In this document: piece after piece, positions 1-6,443 of the stretch
Layout of the letters: the number at the start of each line of letters is the position of its first letter
Position numbering within the stretch: the first letter of the stretch is position 1
DNA from: an uncultured Eubacteriales bacterium
GTDB lineage: Bacteria; Bacillota; Clostridia; Oscillospirales; Oscillospiraceae
DNA: 13,624 bases
Assembly (NCBI GenBank): GCA_900544705.1
Contig: UQWH01000052.1
Coordinates: forward strand, 1 to 13,624
Direction of reading: 5' to 3'
Translations under genes and position numbers: made by a program
Notes under the pieces: generated by a model
The model's database searches: none
Seen by the model: the letters and a program-made list of their open reading frames with translations, nothing else
Told to the model about the DNA's origin: nothing

Positions 1-679
1 TCAGATAATCCGAAGCCTCCAGATCATGGCGCTCGGAGAGCGTCTTGACCTTCAGCTGTGAGAAGAAGAGGATGGATTTGCGGCCGTACTTGAAGGCGGC
101 GTTCACCGCGGCATCCACATCCAGCGCGACGTTTGCGTCCGCCGGGGAGATTGTGAGCTGGCCCAGATACTCCAGCGGCTTGCCGTCGGCGTCCAGCGGG
201 GCGTCCTCCGGGGTTTTCTCGGTCGGCTCGGTCGCTTCGGTCTCCGGCTCCGTTTCGGAGGATTCCGGCTCGGTTTCCGAGGATTCCGAGGACTCGGAGG
301 GATCCTGTGTCGCTTCCGTGGCTTCGCTCGGGTCCATCGGCTTGCCGAAGATGTCCACGAGCTGCACATGATCGGGATCATAGGTGGTGGTGTAGAGCGG
401 GAAGCTACGGCCGTAGAGGTCGACTTCCATGGTGTTCTCGCCATAGAGCTTCAGACGCTCGGAGATAGCCTGCTTTGCCTCCTCCTTGGTCATGCCGCCG
501 ACGTCCACGCCCGCGACATAGAGGTTGCCGACGATCTTGCCGTCGTCACGCAGCAGAAGGAAGGCGGCGAAAACGCCGACAACCAGAACAACTGCAGCGA
601 TGACGCTTACCAGCAGCACGGTTTTTTTGCTGCCGGATTTCTTTTGCGTCCGCTGCGGCTTTTTTTCAAATTTGCCCAT
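1..679 (-). CDS. Membrane-anchored peptidoglycan-binding (VanW / L,D-transpeptidase-type) protein, 3' truncated
   Basis: This frame opens at the ATG at 679-677 and stays open to the window edge, giving 226 residues without a stop. A strong AAGGAGA ribosome binding site sits about 7 bases upstream. Residues 2-19 are Lys/Arg-rich and residues 20-43 form one hydrophobic helix, so the chain is probably anchored in the membrane with the rest outside. Residues 50-66 (VGNLYVAGVDVGGMTKEEA, in part) and 186-200 (LDVDAAVNAAFKYGR) match the conserved ends of the PG_binding_4 domain found in VanW-family proteins and clostridial L,D-transpeptidases. A Ser/Glu/Thr/Pro-rich acidic stretch (about 116-160) is inserted between these blocks. 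The catalytic or VanW domain would lie beyond the edge, so the two families cannot be separated. A likely cell-wall role is inferred. It follows mfd but has its own promoter. Confidence 0.8.
   Translation of the reverse strand, partial: MGKFEKKPQRTQKKSGSKKTVLLVSVIAAVVLVVGVFAAFLLLRDDGKIVGNLYVAGVDVGGMTKEEAKQAISERLKLYGENTMEVDLYGRSFPLYTTTYDPDHVQLVDIFGKPMDPSEATEATQDPSESSESSETEPESSETEPETEATEPTEKTPEDAPLDADGKPLEYLGQLTISPADANVALDVDAAVNAAFKYGRKSILFFSQLKVKTLSERHDLEASDYL
200..334 (-). repeat. Low-complexity acidic Ser/Glu/Thr/Pro coding stretch
   Basis: This DNA encodes residues about 116-160 of the truncated wall-associated protein. It is built from degenerate tandem copies of a short unit (TCCGAGGATTCCGAGGACTC and relatives on the plus strand), yielding runs such as SESSETEPESSETEPETEAT. 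The reading frame is kept. It is probably a flexible extracellular insert that expanded by slippage. Confidence 0.75.
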
Positions 680-700
680 TGATTTTCTCCTTTGTATCTT

Positions 701-727
701 ATCGCCAGAAGGCGATTGCTTGCAATC
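701..727 (-). other. Two overlapping hairpins in the 5' leader of the VanW-like gene
   Basis: On the minus strand the leader holds GATTGCAAGCAATC (727-714) and, sharing three bases with it, ATCGCC-TTCT-GGCGAT (716-701). Both stems are perfect, 5-6 bp each, and they compete for 714-716. The expected transcription start from the TATAAT box at 735-740 falls at about 727-728, so the mRNA would begin almost directly with the first hairpin. A role in mRNA stability or translation is inference only. Confidence 0.45.
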
Positions 728-734
728 TACACAT

Positions 735-762
735 ATTATATCGAAAAAAAACCAAAAAGCAA
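735..762 (-). promoter_or_regulatory. Promoter of the VanW-like gene
   Basis: A consensus -10 TATAAT lies at 740-735 on the minus strand. A weak -35 (TTGCTT, 762-757) is placed 16 bp upstream, with an A/T tract in the spacer. This implies that the gene is transcribed separately from mfd, whose stop is at 815. The surrounding 680-814 gap holds this promoter, the leader hairpins and an A/T-rich stretch directly after mfd with only a feeble stem (CAATT/AATTG) and T-run as a possible mfd terminator. Confidence 0.6.
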
Positions 763-814
763 CAACGTTTTCGTAACTAACTTATGTCATTTCTGTCAAT
801 TCAAAAAAATTGTC

Positions 815-3800
815 TTATTTTGCAGACTGCATGAAATTCAGGAACTGCTGCGCCGCCGCCAGCGGATTCTCCCCGGCGGCGAGATTCAGCGTCAGCAGGG
901 GCTTTTCCGCGTTCGGCGAGAAGAATACGCGCTTTTTGTATTCCGGTGCGCCGCAGACCGCCGCGACGGATTCCAGCGTGAACTGCGCGTAGGTGAAGCG
1001 CAGTGTCCGGCCCTTCTGGGAGATGTCGCAGATGCCGAGAGACGCAGCTTTCGCGCGCAGCAGCGCGATGGCGATCAGGTTCATCACGCCCTTCGGGGGA
1101 TCACCGTAGCGATCGACGATCTCGTCGAGCAGCTCGTCGGCGTCCTCCTGCGAGCGCACGGCCGCCATGCGGCGGTAGAGATCCATCCGCTGCTCGCCGG
1201 AGGGAACGTACTGCTTGTCGATGTTGGCCGTCACGTCCAGATCGGCGGTGCAGGCGACCTCCTCGGCGGGCTTTTCGCCGCGCTCCTCAAGAACGGCCTC
1301 TTCCAGCAGCTTCAGATAGAGGTCATAGCCCACGGAGAGCATATGACCGGACTGCGCCGAGCCGAGCAGATTGCCCGCACCGCGAATTTCAAGGTCGCGC
1401 ATGGCGATCTTGAAGCCGGAGCCGAACTCGGCGTAGTCGCGGATGGCGTTCAGGCGCTTCTCCGCGACCTCGGTCAGAACCTTGCCGCGCCGGAAGGTGA
1501 GATAGGCATAGGCGTGGCGGCTGCTGCGGCCGACGCGCCCGCGAATCTGGTGCAGCTGGGCAAGGCCGAGCTTGTCGGCGTCCTCAATGATGAGAGTGTT
1601 GACGTTCGGAATGTCGATGCCGGTTTCAATGATGGTCGTGCAGACGAGAATCTGCACCTCTCCCTCGTCCATGCGCTGCATGACGTCGCTCAGCTCCTCC
1701 TCGGACATCTTGCCGTGCGCCACGGCGATGGAAGCGTCCGGCAGCGCTTTTTTGATGCGCGCGGCACACTGTGCGATGGTTTCCACGCGGTTGTGCAGAT
1801 AATAGACCTGACCACCGCGCTCCAGCTCGCGCCGCATGGCGTCGATCAGCACCGGCTCGGCATATTCCAGCACGAAGGTCTGCACGGGATAGCGGTCGTG
1901 CGGCGGCTCCTCGATCGTGGACATATCGCGCAGGCCGGACAGAGCCATATTCAGCGTGCGGGGGATGGGCGTTGCCGACAGGGTCAGAACGTCCACACCG
2001 CGGGAAAGCTCCTTGAGCTTTTCCTTGTGTGTCACACCGAAGCGCTGCTCCTCGTCCACGATCAGAAGGCCGAGATCCTTGAAGGCGACGTCCTTTTGCA
2101 GCAGCTTGTGCGTGCCGACGACGAGGTCGAGCATCCCGGAGCGCAGATCGGCCAGCGTTTTGCGCTGCTGCGCGGGGGTGGAGAAGCGGGAGAGCATGCC
2201 GATGTGCACCGGGAAGCCCCGGAAGCGGCTGACGGCGGTGGTGTAATGCTGCTGCGCCAGAACGGTGGTCGGCACCAGGATCGCTACCTGCTTGCCGTCG
2301 AGGATGGCCTTCATCGCCGCGCGGAGCGCGACCTCGGTCTTGCCGAAGCCGACGTCGCCGCACAGCAGGCGGTCCATGGGCTGGGGCGATTCCATGTCGC
2401 TTTTGATCTCGTCGATGCAGCGCAGCTGGTCGTCTGTTTCGGCATAGGGAAAGTTTTCCTCAAATTCCGCCTGCCACGGCGTGTCGGCGGCAAAGGCGTA
2501 GCCCATGCGCCGCTTGCGCTCGGCATAAAGCTGGATGAGGTCGGCGGCCAGATCCTTGGCGGCGGATTTTGCCTTTGCCTTGGTTTTCTGCCACTGGTCG
2601 CCGCCGAGCTTATTGAGCTTGACGGGTGTGTCCTCGCCGCCGCCGATGTATTTGGAGATCAGGTCGAGCTGTGTGGCGGGGACATAGAGCGTGTCGCTGC
2701 CCTGATAGGCGATTTTGACATAGTCCTTGACAACACCGTCGATCTTCATCTGCTCCATGCAGACGTAGCGGCCGATGCCGTGGTATTCATGCACGATCAG
2801 GTCGCCCGGCGTCAGGTCGGTGAAGGAATCGAGCTTCTGGCGGTTCGTGGCCTTGGCGCGGTGCTTGCGCGGCTTGCGTTCGCCCGCGGAGAGCAGCTGC
2901 CCCTCCGTCAGGATGGCGAAATGCAGGTCGGGATATTCCATGCCGAAGGGCAGCGCGCCGTCGGTGAGCAGGATCTGCCCCGGCTGCGGCAGCTTCGTCA
3001 GAGGGAAGGCGAGAAAGGCCGAGAGCTTCTTTTCGCGAAGCTGCTGGGCAAGAATCTCTCCGCGGCGGCGGTTGCCGCACAGAACGAGAGAGGAAAACTC
3101 GTTTTTCTGGTAGAATTGCAGGTCGGCTGCCGCCGCGTCCAGATTGCCGCCATAGGAGGGAAGCTGCTTGGCCGTGATGCTGACGAGCGTCTTGGGCTGC
3201 AAGCCCTGCGGATAAGAGGCGGCGAGGAAGGAGTCGAAAAACGCGGCCGCGCGGCCTTCAAAGCGGCTGCACAGGCTCTCCCAGTCCGCGGAGAATTCGC
3301 ACAGCTCCCCACAGAGGATGCCCGATTGCAGCAGGCTGTCGAGCATCATGCCCTGCTCCTCGGCCTGACGCTGCGCGGTGCGGCGCAGGTTGCCATGGTC
3401 GCAGAAAAAGATCATGCTTTCCGCCGGGATGTAGTCCGCGGCGCAGGCAAATTCCGGATAGATCAGGGCAAGATAACGGTCGGCGGCGGAGAAGCTGGCC
3501 TCGCCGCGCAGCAGCTCCGCGTCGGCGGCGAGCGTTTTGATCAGCGCCTCGTTGGGGACCTTGCGGCGCTTCTGCCGCGCGCAGAGCGCGTCAAGCTCGT
3601 CCGCAAGACCGGCCGCGCCCTGCGGATGCAGCTGCGGCAGTGTTTCCGCGACGGGCAGCAGTACCAGCTCGTCCGTATTTTCCGTGCGGCGCTGAGTGAC
3701 GAGGTCGAAAAAGCCCATGGCGTCCACCTCGTCGCCGAAGAATTCGACGCGGACGGGCTGATCATAGGCGGGAGAATAAACGTCCAGAATTCCGCCGCGG

Positions 3801-4321
3801 ACGGAGAACTGCCCCACGCCCTCGACCAGCGCGCAGCGGGTATAGCCGGAGCGCACCAGACGGGCCGACAGTTCCTCCGGCGGGCAGGCCGCGCCGGGCT
3901 TCAGCGTCAGCGCGGAGGAAAACAGCAGAGATTTCGGCATGGTGCGCAGGGCGAGCGCTTCCCATGTGACGATCTGCACGGGCGTCGCGCCGCGCGCAAG
4001 GTCGTAGAGCTGGCGCAGGCGTTTGTGCTCCCAGCCGCGCGAGATCGCGGAGGCGTTGTAGAAGGTCAGATCGCGCGAGGGGAGGATGGGCGCTTCCGTG
4101 CCGAGAAAGGCGGCCAGCTCCGACTGTGTGCGCCGCGCGGCCAGCTCATCCTGACAGAGAATGACGGCGGGGCGCTTCGTGTCGTGCAGCAGAGAGGCAA
4201 TCAGGTGTGAACGGTTGATCTGCGCCGCGCCGGAAACACCGGCAACCTGGTTTTCGTTTAGGGCGGCCAGCAGACGGCCGTACTCCGGCAGACGATTCAG
4301 TAGAGAGAGTAAAAGTTCCAT
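815..4321 (-). CDS. mfd: Transcription-repair coupling factor Mfd
   Basis: Mfd is the ATP-driven DNA translocase that removes RNA polymerase stalled at lesions and recruits UvrA for nucleotide excision repair. At 1168 residues it has the family's full length. From the N-terminus: a UvrB-like module with VEGVGQFSVRGGILDVYSP near 165-185; the RNA-polymerase-interacting CarD-like domain near 495-560 (LTPGDLIVHEYHGIGRYV); helicase motif I GDVGFGKTE near 650; the Walker B variant DEEQ near 755; motif III LSATPIPRT soon after; motif VI QIRGRVGRS near 930; and the TRCF C-terminal domain to the end. The ATG at 4321 is fixed by an in-frame TGA two codons upstream; the only GGAGGT lies about 13 bases from it, an unusually long spacing. 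Its neighbours glmU, prs and pth match the classic Bacillota order. Its leader contains repeats and a G-rich tract. Confidence 0.98.
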   Translation of the reverse strand: MELLLSLLNRLPEYGRLLAALNENQVAGVSGAAQINRSHLIASLLHDTKRPAVILCQDELAARRTQSELAAFLGTEAPILPSRDLTFYNASAISRGWEHKRLRQLYDLARGATPVQIVTWEALALRTMPKSLLFSSALTLKPGAACPPEELSARLVRSGYTRCALVEGVGQFSVRGGILDVYSPAYDQPVRVEFFGDEVDAMGFFDLVTQRRTENTDELVLLPVAETLPQLHPQGAAGLADELDALCARQKRRKVPNEALIKTLAADAELLRGEASFSAADRYLALIYPEFACAADYIPAESMIFFCDHGNLRRTAQRQAEEQGMMLDSLLQSGILCGELCEFSADWESLCSRFEGRAAAFFDSFLAASYPQGLQPKTLVSITAKQLPSYGGNLDAAAADLQFYQKNEFSSLVLCGNRRRGEILAQQLREKKLSAFLAFPLTKLPQPGQILLTDGALPFGMEYPDLHFAILTEGQLLSAGERKPRKHRAKATNRQKLDSFTDLTPGDLIVHEYHGIGRYVCMEQMKIDGVVKDYVKIAYQGSDTLYVPATQLDLISKYIGGGEDTPVKLNKLGGDQWQKTKAKAKSAAKDLAADLIQLYAERKRRMGYAFAADTPWQAEFEENFPYAETDDQLRCIDEIKSDMESPQPMDRLLCGDVGFGKTEVALRAAMKAILDGKQVAILVPTTVLAQQHYTTAVSRFRGFPVHIGMLSRFSTPAQQRKTLADLRSGMLDLVVGTHKLLQKDVAFKDLGLLIVDEEQRFGVTHKEKLKELSRGVDVLTLSATPIPRTLNMALSGLRDMSTIEEPPHDRYPVQTFVLEYAEPVLIDAMRRELERGGQVYYLHNRVETIAQCAARIKKALPDASIAVAHGKMSEEELSDVMQRMDEGEVQILVCTTIIETGIDIPNVNTLIIEDADKLGLAQLHQIRGRVGRSSRHAYAYLTFRRGKVLTEVAEKRLNAIRDYAEFGSGFKIAMRDLEIRGAGNLLGSAQSGHMLSVGYDLYLKLLEEAVLEERGEKPAEEVACTADLDVTANIDKQYVPSGEQRMDLYRRMAAVRSQEDADELLDEIVDRYGDPPKGVMNLIAIALLRAKAASLGICDISQKGRTLRFTYAQFTLESVAAVCGAPEYKKRVFFSPNAEKPLLTLNLAAGENPLAAAQQFLNFMQSAK

Positions 4322-4355
4322 GGGCTGTCAGCAGACCTCCAGTCAGTGATTTTGT

Positions 4356-4383
4356 GGGTTGGGGGGGGACGGGACGGGATGGG
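4356..4383 (+). other. G-quadruplex-type G-run in the mfd leader
   Basis: The plus strand carries five G tracts separated by two bases each: GGG-TT-GGGGGGGG-AC-GGG-AC-GGG-AT-GGG. This fits the standard G4 pattern, and its right part is a 5-bp tandem repeat (GGGAC/T). It lies 35-62 bp upstream of the mfd start codon. As mfd is read leftward, the G-rich strand is its template strand and the mRNA is C-rich here. Actual folding is not shown by sequence. Confidence 0.6.
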
Positions 4384-4403
4384 AGCCGCTATGTGGAACC
4401 AGC

Positions 4404-4607
4404 CCAAAGCCTCCCCTGTGCAAGGGGAGGTGGCGCGAAGCGCCGGAGGGGTTGACGAAATAATCTATTAAATGGCAAAAACAATCCCTCAGTCAGCTTC
4501 GCTGACAGTTCTCGCTGCGGCTCGGTCGCGGCGCGGCTCTGATATGCCACCGGCATATCATTCACTACCGCGCCGACGCTTCGCGGCCCTTTACACAAGG
4601 GGGCCTT
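4404..4607. repeat. MITE-like palindromic repeat element between pth and mfd
   Basis: This is a non-coding element of about 200 bp with imperfect inverted ends (CCAAAGCCTCCCCTGTGCAA at the left; the right end reversed reads CCAAGGCCCCCTTGTGTAAA). It contains a chain of perfect small hairpins: CCTCCCCT/AGGGGAGG at 4410-4430, GGCGC/GCGCC at 4432-4444, GTCAGC/GCTGAC at 4492-4506, and a long cruciform with CGGCGCGG (4529-4536) pairing to CCGCGCCG (4568-4575) around TGATATGCC/GGCATATCA (4540-4560). The style resembles the dispersed short palindromic elements common between genes of Oscillospirales; that likeness is from memory and unverified. No transposase and no clear target duplication are seen. 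The 88-codon frame on its minus strand is judged spurious. Confidence 0.65.
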
Positions 4608-4715
4608 GGTGCGTGCCACCGCTGATGGCAGTCCCATAATCGCCGGTGCCTGCACGCGGAACAGTCAAGACTGTTCCCTACGGGTGCGGGCAGAATTTTC
4701 ACCGGCACGCATGGT
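4608..4715. repeat. Second inverted-repeat unit abutting the MITE-like element
   Basis: TGCGTGCC (4610-4617) is inverted as GGCACGCA (4704-4711). Between them lies a strong 9-bp hairpin, GGAACAGTC-AA-GACTGTTCC (4658-4677). No protein of recognisable family is encoded. It may be a second dispersed repeat or part of a composite element with 4404-4607. The remainder up to the pth stop (4716-4809) holds only the hairpin at 4756-4785. Confidence 0.4.
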
Positions 4716-4755
4716 GCGGATTTTTGTGCATTTCAAAACCTGTCCACGCAGGAAT

Positions 4756-4785
4756 ACGGAAAGCGGGCCAAGGCCCGTTTTCCGT
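4756..4785 (-). terminator. Hairpin downstream of pth, probable terminator
   Basis: A near-perfect 14-bp stem with a 2-base turn lies 25 bp beyond the pth stop: ACGGAAA-g-CGGGCC / GGCCCG-t-TTTCCGT. The core CGGGCC/GGCCCG is followed by CTTTCC on the minus strand and TTTTCC on the plus strand, so the U-tract is short and folded into the stem base. It probably ends or weakens the glmU-prs-pth transcript before mfd; the weak U-tract keeps confidence moderate. Confidence 0.5.
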
Positions 4786-4809
4786 AGAAATATCCTGTTA
4801 TTCGACAAC

Positions 4810-5406
4810 TCAAAGCTGCGCGCCGTTGAACTTCGCGGCGGCGTCCGGCACGCCCTGCGCGATCACGGTCAGCGCCGCCTCTGCGGCGGCCCCGACGGCG
4901 CGCTCGATGTGCGCATCCTCGTCCTTCGTAAAATTCGACAGCACCCAGTCGGCCAGATCATAATCCGGATGCGGCTTCTGTCCGACGCCGATCTTGACGC
5001 GCGGGAAGCTCTGACTGTTCAGGCAGCCGATGATGGACTTGATGCCGTTGTGTCCTCCGGCAGAGCCGTCCGCGCGGACGCGCAGGCGGCCGACCGGAAG
5101 CGAAATGTCGTCAAACAGCACGATCACGCGCTCCGGCGGCAGTTTATAAAACCGCGCCGCGTCCATGACGGACAGGCCGGATTCATTCATAAAGGTTTGC
5201 GGCTTGACCAGCAGGAGCTTCTGCCCCTGCCAGACGGCCTGTGCCGTCAGCCCGCGAAACTTCGCCCGGTCGATCTTGACGTTCAGCATGGCCGCAAGGC
5301 GGTCGACTGCGCGGAAGCCGGCGTTGTGCCGCGTGCGGGCGTAATTGTCCCCCGGATTTCCGAGGCCCACGACGATCCAGTCGCAGGCAGGCTTACGAAA
5401 CAGCAT
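4810..5406 (-). CDS. pth: Peptidyl-tRNA hydrolase
   Basis: Pth cleaves the ester bond of peptidyl-tRNAs that drop off ribosomes, recycling tRNA in the cytoplasm. The 198-residue product has the usual length and all family motifs: GLGNPG at 14-19; TRHNAGF at 25-31 with catalytic His27; KPQTFMNESG at 68-77 with the substrate-binding Asn74; Asp99/Asp100 in LFDDISLP; and GSAGGHNGIKSI at 114-125 with Asn120. Its ATG overlaps the prs stop by one base (TGATG). No Shine-Dalgarno sequence is visible in the 20 bases before it, so translation probably depends on ribosomes finishing prs. The pth-prs pairing matches the Bacillus spoVC region. Confidence 0.97.
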   Translation of the reverse strand: MLFRKPACDWIVVGLGNPGDNYARTRHNAGFRAVDRLAAMLNVKIDRAKFRGLTAQAVWQGQKLLLVKPQTFMNESGLSVMDAARFYKLPPERVIVLFDDISLPVGRLRVRADGSAGGHNGIKSIIGCLNSQSFPRVKIGVGQKPHPDYDLADWVLSNFTKDEDAHIERAVGAAAEAALTVIAQGVPDAAAKFNGAQL

Positions 5407-6371
5407 CAGAACAGATTGGAGATGGAGGTTTCGTTATAGATACGGGAGATTGCCTTGGCAAAGATGGGGGAGGCATCCAGCTGGCGGATCTTCTTGCCGG
5501 TGTAGTGCTCGGGCAGCGGGATGGTGTTCAGGAGCATCAGCTCTTCGATGCAGCTGTCCTCCACCTTCTGGCAGGCATCGTTGGACAGCACGCCGTGAGA
5601 GGCGCAGGCATAGACGGCCTTGGCATGGCCGAGTTCCTTGATGGCCTTGGCGGCGTTGCACAGGGAACCGGCGGTATCGACGATGTCGTCATAGAGGATG
5701 CAGGTCTTGCCCTCGACGTCGCCGATGATGTTCATGACCTCGCACATATTGGCGCGCTGGCGGCGCTTGTCCACGATGGACAGACCCATATGCACCTTCG
5801 CGGCGAAGGCGCGGGAGCGCGCGACGGAGCCGACGTCCGGCGAAACGACGCAGAAGTCATCGTGATTGTAGGCCTTCTCGTCGAACTTGGACATATAATA
5901 TTTGGTGAACAGGGGATTGCCGAGCATGTTGTCCACGGGAATGTCAAAGAAGCCCTGGATCTGCGCGGCGTGCAGGTCCATCGTCAGCACGCGGTCGGCG
6001 CCGGCGCGGGTGATGAGGTTGGCGACGAGCTTGGCGGAGATGGGATCGCGGCCCTTGGCCTTGCGGTCCTGCCGGGCATAGCCGAAATAAGGAATGACGG
6101 CGGTGATGCGGCCTGCGGAGGCGCGGCGGAAAGCGTCGATCATGATGAGCAGCTCCATCAGGTTGTTGTTGACGGGCTTGCAGGTGGACTGGACAACGAA
6201 AACGTCGCAGCCGCGCACCGATTCGTTGATGGATACGGAGATCTCGCCGTCGGCGAAGGCGGTGACATAGCTGTCGCCCAGAGTCAGGCCCAGCTCGCTG
6301 CAGATGCCTTCCGCAAAGGGCTTGTTTGCGTTGGCGGAGAATACCTTGATCTCTTTTCCGTGTGCAATCAT
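5406..6371 (-). CDS. prs: Ribose-phosphate pyrophosphokinase (PRPP synthetase)
   Basis: Prs makes 5-phosphoribosyl 1-pyrophosphate from ribose 5-phosphate and ATP, feeding purine, pyrimidine, NAD, histidine and tryptophan synthesis. Family motifs are present in order: the FADGEISV segment, NNNLMELLIMIDA, the flexible catalytic loop ARQDRKA, the metal-binding MDLHAAQIQGFFDIPVDN, VVSPDVGSVARSRAFA, and the PRPP-binding loop YDDIVDTAGS. I chose the ATG at 6371 (MIAHGKEIKVFSANAN), giving 321 residues, because TAGAGGT lies 7 bases upstream; a longer frame to a TTG at 6419 adds 16 residues that fit no family consensus. glmU ends 72 bp upstream and pth overlaps its stop, so the three genes likely form one transcript. 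Regulation is not evident. Confidence 0.97.
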   Translation of the reverse strand: MIAHGKEIKVFSANANKPFAEGICSELGLTLGDSYVTAFADGEISVSINESVRGCDVFVVQSTCKPVNNNLMELLIMIDAFRRASAGRITAVIPYFGYARQDRKAKGRDPISAKLVANLITRAGADRVLTMDLHAAQIQGFFDIPVDNMLGNPLFTKYYMSKFDEKAYNHDDFCVVSPDVGSVARSRAFAAKVHMGLSIVDKRRQRANMCEVMNIIGDVEGKTCILYDDIVDTAGSLCNAAKAIKELGHAKAVYACASHGVLSNDACQKVEDSCIEELMLLNTIPLPEHYTGKKIRQLDASPIFAKAISRIYNETSISNLF

Positions 6372-6443
6372 TTCATGTACCTCTACATTTCCGAGCCGCG
6401 TTGAATCCCTGCGGCTCAATTTCTATGGCTTTCGCCGGGATTC

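Noticed and set aside
767..805. TTGACA (consensus -35) on the minus strand just after the mfd stop
   Set aside because: No acceptable -10 lies 16-18 bp downstream; the TATAAT at 740-735 with its weak -35 is the better promoter.
692..4210. An 1172-codon open frame on the plus strand covering almost all of mfd
   Set aside because: It is in the register where antisense stops correspond only to sense TTA, CTA and TCA codons, which are rare in this GC-rich mfd. Its translation resembles no known family, is low in normal protein character, and mfd itself has every expected motif. It is a codon-bias shadow.
4389..4655. An 88-codon minus-strand frame in the pth-mfd gap
   Set aside because: It is translated straight through the palindromic repeats of the MITE-like element and has no family likeness or good ribosome binding site.
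4404..4800. Possible CRISPR array, tRNA or riboswitch in the pth-mfd gap
   Set aside because: Hairpins differ from each other and have no regular repeat-spacer period; no cloverleaf with TTC-loop sequence was found; no known riboswitch core was recognised.
4606..5439. A 277-codon plus-strand frame through the second repeat and across pth
   Set aside because: Most of it is antisense to pth; the remainder reads through a repeat and a terminator-like hairpin.
6372..6419. A 16-residue N-terminal extension of prs from a TTG codon
   Set aside because: The ATG at 6371 has a ribosome binding site at good spacing and begins the conserved PRPP synthetase sequence; the extension matches nothing.
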